Positions 34,730 to 42,138 of a DNA stretch of 64,000 nucleotides are shown here, in pieces. The notes under the pieces were generated by a model. The model worked only from the letters and a program-made list of their open reading frames with translations. It was not told the origin of the DNA and ran no database searches. The stretch covers positions 1 to 64,000 of the forward strand of contig JAURZE010000006.1 of assembly GCA_030653545.1 (NCBI GenBank), read 5' to 3'. This DNA is from Nitrospira sp. (lineage in GTDB: Bacteria; Nitrospirota; Nitrospiria; Nitrospirales; Nitrospiraceae). How positions within the stretch are numbered: the first letter of the stretch is position 1; each line of letters starts with the position of its first letter. The position numbers and the translations under genes are program-made.

Positions 34730-35308
34730 TTAGGACTGCGGCTTTGCGAACCCTTCTTGTTTCAGCATCTCTGCTACGTTCTTTCCATTCACAAATACGT
34801 CGGCGACGGTGCGGCCGTAGACATCCTGGCCATGGGGCACGATACGGATCGGCCCTTCTTTGAGGAGTTGCTCCAGCCGCTGTCGGGCTTCTGGTCCGCG
34901 TGGCTCGTTCAGTTCCGGCGTGTCGATGCCGCGGAGTCTGATGCGTTCAGAGCCCACGCGCAAAGTATCGCCGTCGACGGTGTGGATGGGTTGGCTGGTG
35001 GGAATTCTCCTTCCGGAGATCCGGCCCAACGCCGAAGACTGCGCCTGTTTCCGGTACGGCGCGATTTTGTACCGGCCCTTAGGCAATCGATGGGGTCGGC
35101 TCCCTGACGGACGGTGCGGGCGATGCGGCTGCAGCGTCGAAGGAGGAGATGACTCGTTGATCGAGGGCGACCAGCAGAGGTCACAGTTTTTCTGAACCGT
35201 TGATTCTCCACTGGACGTAGTGAGTCGGGAGGCTTGGACCGAGTTTAACCAACAGGTTGCCACGGTGAGAACACAGAGCGTCATGCTGGATGTTCGTTTG
35301 AGCCGCAT
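34730..35308 (-). CDS. Secreted thermonuclease-like (SNase) protein
   Basis: The 192-residue product has a signal-like N-terminus (about 8-25), a linker to about residue 100, then an SNase OB-fold domain: VDGDTLRVGSERIRLRGIDT with the metal-binding Asp and catalytic Arg, followed by PELNEP and DVYGRTVADVFVNGKNVAEM. The second catalytic region YGRTVA is present. It probably degrades extracellular or periplasmic nucleic acid. The domain is somewhat shorter than staphylococcal nuclease, ending soon after the EML helix, as in many Gram-negative homologues. Confidence 0.8.
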   Translation of the reverse strand: MRLKRTSSMTLCVLTVATCWLNSVQASRLTTSSGESTVQKNCDLCWSPSINESSPPSTLQPHRPHRPSGSRPHRLPKGRYKIAPYRKQAQSSALGRISGRRIPTSQPIHTVDGDTLRVGSERIRLRGIDTPELNEPRGPEARQRLEQLLKEGPIRIVPHGQDVYGRTVADVFVNGKNVAEMLKQEGFAKPQS

Positions 35309-35348
35309 GTCTCAGTGCTAAGCAGGGTGCGTGCCATGAGCCACTCGG

Positions 35349-35378
35349 TTGACAACGATCAAAACGGCGTGCTGGAAT
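35349..35378 (+). promoter_or_regulatory. Predicted promoter with consensus -35
   Basis: TTGACA (35349-35354), an 18-base spacer and TGGAAT (35373-35378). Transcription would begin near 35385, 33 bases before ATG 35418. This rules out start codons of the open frame that lie upstream of about 35385. Confidence 0.45.
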
Positions 35379-35417
35379 GCCGATGTTTCACGAACCACGA
35401 ATCACGGAGGTTTTACG

Positions 35418-35648
35418 ATGGATATGATGGGACGGGTGGGGCTGATCGAGATTCCAATCTTGATCGCGCCTGATCAAAAAATCTGGTTGGATCGCATGAT
35501 TAAGGAAAACAAAATCGCCATTCCTCCAGGAGGGACCTTGGAAAAAGGCTCGCTCTATTCGATGTTTATCCGGATGCTCCTGCATAACGCGATGGAAGAG
35601 CAAAAGCGGCAGGAAGTCTTGGATATGGAGGACGAGGACGACGAATAG
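35418..35648 (+). CDS. Hypothetical small acidic-tailed protein, 76 residues
   Basis: ATG 35418 has CACGGAGG upstream, a good ribosome site. The product has a hydrophobic stretch VGLIEIPILIAPDQ, a basic helix (WLDRMIKENK), a helical MFIRMLLHNAMEEQKRQEVL and a strongly acidic end (MEDEDDE). No family is recognised. The predicted promoter and ribosome site support expression. Confidence 0.6.
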   Translation: MDMMGRVGLIEIPILIAPDQKIWLDRMIKENKIAIPPGGTLEKGSLYSMFIRMLLHNAMEEQKRQEVLDMEDEDDE

Positions 35649-35734
35649 GCGGTCGATAAAAACAATCGCGGGCGGCGTTCTCACGTTGCTCAAGACTTCA
35701 ACATACTAGGAAGTACGCCTGAGTTTTTCACTCG

Positions 35735-35781
35735 CTACGGCCTTGCCGGACGATCGGTTTGATCGACCCGCAAGGCCGTAG
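35735..35781. terminator. Perfect 12-base inverted repeat between convergent genes
   Basis: CTACGGCCTTGC (35735-35746) and GCAAGGCCGTAG (35770-35781) pair perfectly around a loop that holds CGATC/GATCG. It lies between the convergent small gene and hemL and may act as a bidirectional terminator, although no T-run follows on either strand. Confidence 0.45.
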
Positions 35782-35843
35782 CTGTATCGAATGGACTCCG
35801 TCTGTATCCCATGAGATACGAACGACACTTCACGGGAGACGCA

Positions 35844-37127
35844 CTATAAGCTCTTGAAGGCGGAATGCGCGGCGCGGATGGTTTTGTCGATGTCGGCTGA
35901 GGTGTGAGCGGTGGAGAGGAACGCTGCTTCGAATTGCGACGGAGCCAGATAGATGCCCTGGTCCAGCATCTTGTGAAAGTACTTGCCGTAGCGCGCTGTA
36001 TCCGCCTGTTTCACGGTATTCCAATCACTGACAGGCGTGGAAGTAAAGAATGCGGTGAGCATGGAGCCCACGCGGGTTTGGATGAGCGGCACGCCCGCTT
36101 TCTTCGCCGCTTCGCCGATGCCCTTCGCCAGGGCCGCGGATTGCGCCTCAAGCTTCTTGTAGACGCCCTTCTTCTTGAGCTGTTTCAGCGTTTCGATCCC
36201 CGCCGAGACGGCCAACGGATTTCCCGACAAGGTTCCTGCCTGATAGACCGGCCCGGATGGCGCGATCAGATCCATGATGTCTTTCCGTCCGCCGTAGGCG
36301 CCGACCGGCAGCCCCCCGCCGATGATTTTCCCGAGGATGGTGAGATCCGGCGTAATGCCATAGAGCGCCTGCGCGCCTCCGTAGTTCACGCGAAATCCTG
36401 AAATCACTTCGTCAAAGACGAGAAGAATGTCATTCTCTGCCGTCAGCCGGCGAAGAGCGGAGAGAAATTCCGGGGCCGGGGGCACGACGCCCATATTGCC
36501 TGCGATCGGCTCCAGAATAATGCAGGCCAGGTCTTTGCGATGTTCGGCCACCATTCGTCGCACAGTGTCGATGTCGTTATAAGGGGCCGTCAGGGTGTGC
36601 TTGGCAAAGTCGGCCGGGACGCCGGGTGAATCGGGGATGCCCAAGGTGGCCAGACCAGAACCGGCTTTGGCGAGTAAGTAGTCGCTGTGTCCGTGGTAGC
36701 AGCCCTCGAATTTCAGGATGCTGTCCCGCTTGGTGAAGCCCCGGGCCACGCGAATGGCGCTCATGACGGCTTCAGTTCCGGAACTGACCAGACGCACTTT
36801 CTCCATGGACGGGAAGGCGTCGCGGATCATGCGGGCAAGGGTGACTTCCAATTCCGTGGGTGCGCCGTAGCTGGTGCCGTTGTCGGCGGCTTTCTTAATA
36901 GCCCGGATGACCGCCGGAGCGGCATGTCCCAGGATCATGGGGCCCCAGGAGAGGACATAGTCGAGATAGGTGTTGCCGTCGACGTCGTAGAGCTTGGCTC
37001 CTTTGGCGCGCTTGATGAACCGGGGCTGACCCCCGACAGAGCGGAACGCTCGGACGGGGCTATTGACCCCACCGGGAATGAGCAATTGGGCTGCGGCAAA
37101 GAGTTGGGCTGATCGAGTCGTTTTCAT
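35844..37127 (-). CDS. hemL: Glutamate-1-semialdehyde 2,1-aminomutase
   Basis: From ATG 37127 the protein is 427 residues, the usual HemL length. Motifs include LIPGGVNSPVRAF at the N-terminus, VSSGTEAVMSAIRVARGFT, and the PLP-binding LGKIIGGGLPVGAYGG with Lys267. GTLSGNPLAVSAG follows. The enzyme makes 5-aminolevulinate in the C5 route of heme synthesis. The open frame extends 11 codons upstream, past the predicted transcription start, so ATG 37127 is chosen. Confidence 0.95.
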   Translation of the reverse strand: MKTTRSAQLFAAAQLLIPGGVNSPVRAFRSVGGQPRFIKRAKGAKLYDVDGNTYLDYVLSWGPMILGHAAPAVIRAIKKAADNGTSYGAPTELEVTLARMIRDAFPSMEKVRLVSSGTEAVMSAIRVARGFTKRDSILKFEGCYHGHSDYLLAKAGSGLATLGIPDSPGVPADFAKHTLTAPYNDIDTVRRMVAEHRKDLACIILEPIAGNMGVVPPAPEFLSALRRLTAENDILLVFDEVISGFRVNYGGAQALYGITPDLTILGKIIGGGLPVGAYGGRKDIMDLIAPSGPVYQAGTLSGNPLAVSAGIETLKQLKKKGVYKKLEAQSAALAKGIGEAAKKAGVPLIQTRVGSMLTAFFTSTPVSDWNTVKQADTARYGKYFHKMLDQGIYLAPSQFEAAFLSTAHTSADIDKTIRAAHSAFKSL

Positions 37128-37138
37128 GACGGGGGCGC

Positions 37139-37167
37139 ACCCTAACATGCTCCTCTGCACGGGTCAA
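37139..37167 (-). promoter_or_regulatory. Predicted hemL promoter, near-leaderless
   Basis: On the minus strand TTGACC (37167-37162), a 17-base spacer and TAGGGT (37144-37139) lie 11 bases before ATG 37127. The predicted leader is about four bases. The rest of 37168-37392 has no convincing gene; open frames on both strands there look like shadows. Confidence 0.4.
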
Positions 37168-37392
37168 GAAAGCCGGATTAGAGAAGCGGAGCTGCCGTTC
37201 ATTGCCTCATCGAGGAGCAAAAAGTGTCTCATGAGATACGGCCCTATCGATTTAGATACGATTGGCCCAGTTCGGTCATACCAAGAGTGGGGCGAATCAC
37301 TGGGAATTGAGTGGGTAACGGCGCGGGATATTCCGGCCCAACTTTTGCTGTTTGTGTTGCGTAGCGGTGTATCAGAAAAGTGAGGAGTGACC

Positions 37393-37656
37393 ATGACGGT
37401 GGTGTGTTCGTGGTGCCGGCATGAAGGATTAGCCGGAGTCTTTGGAGAAAAAGCTCCTTTTGAGGATCGGCGGGAGACCCATGGGATTTGTCCGTCACAT
37501 CGGATCCAGGTTCGTGCCGGGTGGATGGAGTCACGCTTCGGTCAGGTTAACGGCACTCAGGGATCAACGACCCAAGAAGTCGGCGGGTATGTCGTGCGTT
37601 CCGCAGCCCACCTCTGGGGCGAACTGCGGAATCTCTCGCGGAAAGCCGGGCTATAG
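37393..37656 (+). CDS. Small CxxC protein, 87 residues, unknown function
   Basis: ATG 37393 follows GAGGAG with four bases between. The protein opens VVCSWC and has GICPSHR further on, a Cys-x2-Cys plus Cys/His pair that could bind zinc. The C-terminal half has no features. A related pattern (CSKC...ICPDC) ends the response regulator at 55.2 kb. The function is unknown. Confidence 0.6.
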   Translation: MTVVCSWCRHEGLAGVFGEKAPFEDRRETHGICPSHRIQVRAGWMESRFGQVNGTQGSTTQEVGGYVVRSAAHLWGELRNLSRKAGL

Positions 37657-37732
37657 GTTCCCCAGCCTTACGTTTCCTGCACGGGTACTATTTCCCCTGA
37701 AACATCTTCAGCAATTGATCGAGTCCGCCGGC

Positions 37733-38089
37733 TTAAATCTTTCCTGTCGGTGTCAGCTTGTCGACGAGATCTGGCAACAAGCCGGCGAGTTGCGTGCCGG
37801 CGGCCTCGGTCGAGATCCCGGCTTTGGTCGCCAGTTGTTTGAGCAGGTCGCCGCCGAGGCCCTGTTGAATCTGCTGGGGGGTCACAGGAAGATTCTTGCC
37901 GGTACCCACCCAGGAGTTCACGATCTCGCCCAGGCCGTTCTTTTGGAGGGTTTGGACCAGTCCAGCGAGCCCTCCCACCGAGCTATTCTGACCGAGCAAG
38001 CCGGTCAAAGCCTGCATCAAAGGATTCTGGTTGCTGCTTCCGCCGAGCATGCCGCCGACGGCTTGCCCTAATTGATCCATGAGACTCAT
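37733..38089 (-). CDS. YidB-like (DUF937) protein, probably shortened by an in-frame stop
   Basis: The 118-residue product has the YidB pattern: Gly/Leu-rich helices (GQAVGGMLGGSSNQNPLMQA, QNSSVGGLAGLVQTLQKNGL) and the conserved VNSWVGTGKNLPVTPQQIQQ. The TAA at 37733-37735 is followed in the same frame by AGGLDQLLKMFQGK and then TAG at 37688. This extra segment matches the usual YidB C-terminus, so the TAA appears to be a recent nonsense change. The protein may still fold. It overlaps the barstar gene by four bases. Confidence 0.75.
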   Translation of the reverse strand: MSLMDQLGQAVGGMLGGSSNQNPLMQALTGLLGQNSSVGGLAGLVQTLQKNGLGEIVNSWVGTGKNLPVTPQQIQQGLGGDLLKQLATKAGISTEAAGTQLAGLLPDLVDKLTPTGKI

Positions 38090-38640
38090 TGCGGTGTCCT
38101 CCCATTCTTTGCGGGACGAGGCGATCGTCCTTTCGTCGGGGGGGAGAGGTCCGGCATTGGCGCCGGCTCAATCCCCCAATGTTTTCTCCTAGGTGCTTCC
38201 TGGTGTGATACTGCAAAGAGGGCATGAAAGGCAACCGCCTTGGACCCTCCGCCGGCCTGGCCTTTGCTCCAGGCTTCCCCGGCATCGCTCAGAATCTCGA
38301 GCAGCGTTTCGTACTCGTCCTCGTCGTCGGCCAAGACGGCTTGTGCATCGGTGAGGAGCAGCACATAGCCCTTGGCCGGCAGCCATTCCAAATCCGCGAG
38401 ACATTCTTCCATCGCGTCCCAGTTGTGACCGAAATAGTCCGGGAACCCTAAGGCGCGAGCGAATTCCGTGAACAGGCCGGCCGGGGTCGAGCATTTTTTG
38501 CCGTGGATTACGCGCAGGGCGAATCCGGTCGGCGCTTTGACCAAAGCGGTGGCCGTCGTGCCGGCCGGAATAACGAGCAAGGACGACCAGGGGGCTATCG
38601 GAGTCTGGAGATAACTCATCAAGGTGCGTGGTGGTGTCAT
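38086..38640 (-). CDS. Barstar-family RNase inhibitor
   Basis: The 184-residue protein has a barstar domain at about residues 40-135: VIHGKKCSTPAGLFTEFARA, then FPDYFGHNWDAMEECLADL, whose helix bears the Asp/Glu residues that fill the RNase active site, and YVLLLTDAQ. About 45 Pro/Lys/Arg-rich residues follow. It is cytoplasmic, with no signal. The upstream gene encodes a secreted barnase-like RNase, so this is its likely immunity protein. The gap is 15 bases. Confidence 0.88.
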   Translation of the reverse strand: MTPPRTLMSYLQTPIAPWSSLLVIPAGTTATALVKAPTGFALRVIHGKKCSTPAGLFTEFARALGFPDYFGHNWDAMEECLADLEWLPAKGYVLLLTDAQAVLADDEDEYETLLEILSDAGEAWSKGQAGGGSKAVAFHALFAVSHQEAPRRKHWGIEPAPMPDLSPPTKGRSPRPAKNGRTPQ

Positions 38641-38655
38641 GGAATGATCAGTGTC

Positions 38656-39066
38656 CTAGTTGAGCGGTGTAAAGGTTCGGTAATGATCGCCTGTATAGTA
38701 GGCCTTGCCGGTGCGCTGTTCGATCACCAGCCGTTCCGCATCACGCGACCGACCCCGGATCTTGGGGTTCACGTCATACTCGCGATAGCGGCCGCGCGGC
38801 AACCGGCGCTCTCGATTCTGAAATTCCCGCCCGCCGATATATCCGGGCAGCGGGGCTCCGTCCCGTTCCTGCAAACGCTTGAGCAGGTCCTGCGCTTTGA
38901 GAGGCGCCATTGAGACGGCATCGTGATCCTGCGTCACCGCTGGCGGTGATTGAGTGAGAGGGTCTGCCAGGCCGGTTCCCGCGTTCAGCCCAGCGCAGAT
39001 CACCAGTCCGAGCAGGAAGGCGGTCACGAGGCATTGTGAGAAACGCCGGATCAGGGGGAAGGGCAT
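38656..39066 (-). CDS. Secreted barnase/RNase Sa-like guanyl-specific ribonuclease
   Basis: From ATG 39066 the protein has 136 residues, with a signal peptide (about 11-33, LVTAFLLGLVICAG) and a C-terminal microbial RNase domain. The motifs FQNRERRLPRGRYREYDV, DAERLVI and YYTGDHYRTF are those of RNase Sa and barnase. Catalytic candidates are Glu96, Arg112 and His128, all present. It would be exported and cleave RNA after guanine. The next gene encodes barstar. The open frame extends to TTG 39093, but ATG 39066 with AGGA upstream fits the predicted promoter. Confidence 0.85.
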   Translation of the reverse strand: MPFPLIRRFSQCLVTAFLLGLVICAGLNAGTGLADPLTQSPPAVTQDHDAVSMAPLKAQDLLKRLQERDGAPLPGYIGGREFQNRERRLPRGRYREYDVNPKIRGRSRDAERLVIEQRTGKAYYTGDHYRTFTPLN

Positions 39067-39103
39067 AACGAGAATCCTGTTCGTCCGTCGCAAAGACCGA
39101 TCG

Positions 39104-39133
39104 ACCGTAGCATGCGCATTTTGGGGAGGTCAA
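39104..39133 (-). promoter_or_regulatory. Predicted promoter of the RNase-barstar operon
   Basis: On the minus strand TTGACC (39133-39128), an 18-base spacer and TACGGT (39109-39104) preceded by TGC, an extended -10. Transcription would start about 30 bases before ATG 39066. Confidence 0.45.
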
Positions 39134-39163
39134 ACCGCCTTCAGCGGGAGAGGTATGATCGCT

Positions 39164-39192
39164 TTGCGGTCACTCAGTACGTAGGTTAGAAT
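39164..39192 (+). promoter_or_regulatory. Predicted promoter for the 39.4-43.6 kb genes
   Basis: TTGCGG (39164-39169), a 17-base spacer and TAGAAT (39187-39192). It would give a leader of about 160 bases to ATG 39363. The leader holds no obvious structure or gene. Confidence 0.35.
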
Positions 39193-39362
39193 GTGAGCGG
39201 ATTGTTCACAGCACGAATCCGGGGCGGGTTGTCATCCGATCGCGATATCAAATCAGAAAGATTCGACTCCATCGTGATGCCCGTGAGGGACGCATGACGA
39301 GTGCCATGCGAGGAGCCAACATGGTGTTGAACCCGCCGGCCATCCGAGAGGAACGCCCGCCC

Positions 39363-39908
39363 ATGCGACGGTCATTTGTACTCATCGCTCTGCTTGTCCT
39401 GCTGGGCGGTCCCGTGCTGGCGCTTGCCCAAAGTGGATCGCTTGATCAATCTCCGACCGCCGTCGTGAAGCGCTATGTGACGCTTGACAAGAAGGGCGCC
39501 CGCATGGACGCCATGTCGTTCGAAACGCTGGTGCCCTACATTGACTGGAAGGAGGAGCCTCTCTGGGGTCGCATCGTGGTGATTCAAGACGTCATGGTGC
39601 CGGAGGATTATCGGAAATGGGAAGTGGTGAACCAGCTCGAAGTGGTGATTCCGGTCACCTTTACGGTGCTTGGCTCGGTGTATTTGGAAACGGCGGCGTT
39701 TGTGCCTGAGGCTATCGCCGAGGAAGTCCGGTTTCGCGTGAAGGCCGTTCGAAGCAAGTGGCGGATCGTGGAGCCGATGATTCCTCCGCATATCGGGCTA
39801 AAGCGGATGATCGACCTGGTGCGTGACGCAGAAGTCAAAGAAACCGATGCCGAGAAGCGCGGCATCCTGGCGGCTTTGGGAGAGACATTGCGAAAGGTCA
39901 AACCATGA
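39363..39908 (+). CDS. Secreted hypothetical protein, 181 residues
   Basis: ATG 39363 is preferred because GAGAGGAA lies upstream and a clean signal peptide follows (SFVLIALLVLLGGPVLALAQ). An in-frame ATG at 39294 would bury the signal. The mature part has mixed alpha/beta character (TAVVKRYVTLDKKGARMDAM, FTVLGSVYLETAAFVPEAI), which vaguely resembles NTF2-like folds. No family is assigned. Its stop overlaps the phosphatase start by ATGA. Confidence 0.65.
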   Translation: MRRSFVLIALLVLLGGPVLALAQSGSLDQSPTAVVKRYVTLDKKGARMDAMSFETLVPYIDWKEEPLWGRIVVIQDVMVPEDYRKWEVVNQLEVVIPVTFTVLGSVYLETAAFVPEAIAEEVRFRVKAVRSKWRIVEPMIPPHIGLKRMIDLVRDAEVKETDAEKRGILAALGETLRKVKP

Positions 39909-40552
39909 CGAAGACCCCGGTTGATTTGTTGATTTTTGATTTGGACGGCACGTTGATCGAGTCGAAGTGGGACATCGCCCATTCGGTCAACCTCACGCTG
40001 GTCGAGTTGGGGCTGCCGGAACGGCCGCTTGAAGAAATTTTCGGATTCGTCGGCGACGGGGTCAAGAAACTCCTGCGGCTGGCCGTCGGCGAGAGCAACC
40101 GGGTGAGTTTCGACGAGGCCCTCGCCGTCTTTCGCGGGCACTATCTCGAACATTGTCTGGACCGCACGGTCTTCTTTCCGGGGATCGAGCCGATGTTGCA
40201 GCACTTCTCCGACAAGCACAAGGCCGTGGCGACGAATAAATCGATCGAATACACGCGCGTCATTCTCAACGGGTTGGGCGCGGGGCATTTCCCCTGGGTC
40301 GTCGGGGGAGACAACGGGTTTGGCCTGAAACCGGAGCCTGGTATGCTGTTGCATCTGCTTGAGCAGGTGAAGGTCCCTAAGGAGCGAGCCGTTTTGGTGG
40401 GCGACAGTACCAACGACATCAACGGCGGGCACAACGCCGGCATTCGGGTCTGCGCCGTCGGCTATGGAATGGGGAATCGGGAGAAGATGGCGGCGTGCGA
40501 GCCCGATTGGTTCATCGAACGACCGGAACAACTGATGGAGATCTTTACATGA
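39905..40552 (+). CDS. HAD-family phosphatase, phosphoglycolate phosphatase-like
   Basis: The 215-residue protein has LIFDLDGTLIESKWDIAHSV with the nucleophile Asp, a helical cap, ATNKSIEYTRVILNGLG (motif II region) and VLVGDSTNDINGGHNAGI with the metal-binding Asp residues. This fits the Gph subgroup. Phosphoglycolate removal is plausible in an autotroph, but the HAD substrate cannot be read from sequence. It overlaps the genes on both sides. Confidence 0.85.
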   Translation: MTKTPVDLLIFDLDGTLIESKWDIAHSVNLTLVELGLPERPLEEIFGFVGDGVKKLLRLAVGESNRVSFDEALAVFRGHYLEHCLDRTVFFPGIEPMLQHFSDKHKAVATNKSIEYTRVILNGLGAGHFPWVVGGDNGFGLKPEPGMLLHLLEQVKVPKERAVLVGDSTNDINGGHNAGIRVCAVGYGMGNREKMAACEPDWFIERPEQLMEIFT

Positions 40553-42138
40553 TTGCAGAATTGCTTCACGGATCACGTGACGCGTCACGCGTCACGGCGT
40601 TGTGCCTCGGGCTGGTCGTCAGCCTGACGCTGTACCTCGTTCCAGCGGTGGCAGAGGGCCCGAGTCTTGCCGATCGGGTGATCGAACACAAACTGGCGAA
40701 CGGCCTGACCGTGCTGATGGTCGAGCGCCATCAAACGCCGGTGGTCTCGGTCAACATCACGTTCGCGGTGGGCGGGGTGAATGAGCAGGTCGGCCAGACC
40801 GGCTTGGCTCACCTGTATGAGCATATGGCGTTCAAGGGGACGCGGACCGTCGGGACGAAGGACTATGACAAAGAGAAGCTGACGCTCGACGAGCTGTCTC
40901 GCGTGGGGACCCTCCTCGATCAACGGCAGCGCGAGTTGGCCAAGAAGGGCGCTGCGGTGACGCCGGGGGAGCAGGCCGCGCTTGATACCTTGCAGAAACA
41001 GGTCACGGACCTGCAAGCGCAAGCGGGCCAGTATGTGGTCGGCAACGAAATGGCCTTGCTCTATCAGCGCCACGGCGGTGTGGGGCTCAATGCCTCCACC
41101 GGGAAAGATCTCACCCGCTATACGATCAGCCTCCCGGCCAACCGGTTGCCGGTCTGGGCGGCCATCGAAGCCGACCGGATGGCGAATCCGGTCCTCCGCG
41201 AATTCTACAAAGAGCGCGGCGTGGTGATGGAAGAACGCCGCCTGCGCAACGACGACAGTCCGAACGGACTCCTCTTCGAAACCTTTACCTCGGCGGCCTT
41301 TCGGGCGCATCCCTATGGCGTGCCGACCATTGGATGGGGATCGGACATTCTGTCGCTGACTCCGGCAGCGACCGAGGCCTTCTTCAAAACCTACTATGGG
41401 CCGAACAACGCGACGATCGCCCTCGTGGGGGATATCAATCCGAAAGAGGTCATTGCCTTGATCGAGGGGACGTTCGGGAAGATTCCGGCCGCGAGCGCCA
41501 CGCCCGAGATCGTGACGGTGGAGCCGGAGCAGCGGGGCGAGCGCCGCGTCGAGGTCGAGTTCGATGCCGAACCGATCGTGGCGATCGGGTATCACAAGCC
41601 GGGCCTGGGCCATCCGGACGACGATGTCTTCGATGTGATCGATGAAATTCTGACCGACGGGCTGACGTCCCGTCTGCAGACTACCATCGTCAGGGAGAAA
41701 CGGCTGGCCGGGTCCGTCGGGTCCGATGCCAACTACCCCGGCGTGCGCGCCCCGAATCTCTTCATCCTGACCGCCACGCCGCTGGCGCCTCATACGACGG
41801 GGGAGGTGGAGACGGCGATCTATGCGGAATTGGAACGGCTCAAGACCGAACCGGTGCCGGCGAAAGAACTACAGAAGATCGTCAACAATATCGACGCGGA
41901 CCTCGTGCGGGCCCTGCGCTCGAACAGCGGGCTCGCATCGCAGCTGGCGCTGTTTCAGACGGTGGCGGGTGATTGGCGGCATGTCTTGAAATCCCGCGAC
42001 CGGATCGCCGCGGTCACGCCGGCCGATATTCAGCGGGTTGCCAGGCAGTATTTCACCAAGTCCAACCGAACCGTAGGCACGCTCGTCAAGCATGCGCGCG
42101 AGAAGAATCTGACGGCAGGGAATGAGGTGGCACGATGA
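40549..42138 (+). CDS. M16 zinc peptidase-family protein (catalytic subunit type)
   Basis: The 529-residue protein has a signal region (about 17-36) and the inverted zinc motif HLYEH (HxxEH) in GLAHLYEHMAFKGTRTVGT. The downstream Glu lies in VVMEERRLRND. Compared with bacterial M16 enzymes there is an insert of about 90 residues, a helical LTLDELSRVGTLLDQRQREL segment, between the zinc motif and the Glu region. It is probably periplasmic. The next gene encodes a second M16 protein that lacks the zinc motif, which suggests a heterodimer as in other paired M16 systems. Confidence 0.9.
   Translation: MIAELLHGSRDASRVTALCLGLVVSLTLYLVPAVAEGPSLADRVIEHKLANGLTVLMVERHQTPVVSVNITFAVGGVNEQVGQTGLAHLYEHMAFKGTRTVGTKDYDKEKLTLDELSRVGTLLDQRQRELAKKGAAVTPGEQAALDTLQKQVTDLQAQAGQYVVGNEMALLYQRHGGVGLNASTGKDLTRYTISLPANRLPVWAAIEADRMANPVLREFYKERGVVMEERRLRNDDSPNGLLFETFTSAAFRAHPYGVPTIGWGSDILSLTPAATEAFFKTYYGPNNATIALVGDINPKEVIALIEGTFGKIPAASATPEIVTVEPEQRGERRVEVEFDAEPIVAIGYHKPGLGHPDDDVFDVIDEILTDGLTSRLQTTIVREKRLAGSVGSDANYPGVRAPNLFILTATPLAPHTTGEVETAIYAELERLKTEPVPAKELQKIVNNIDADLVRALRSNSGLASQLALFQTVAGDWRHVLKSRDRIAAVTPADIQRVARQYFTKSNRTVGTLVKHAREKNLTAGNEVAR

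Noticed and set aside
37063..37394. Two open frames, one on each strand, upstream of hemL
   Set aside because: Neither has a ribosome site or recognisable sequence; one overlaps hemL antisense and both overlap the hemL promoter.
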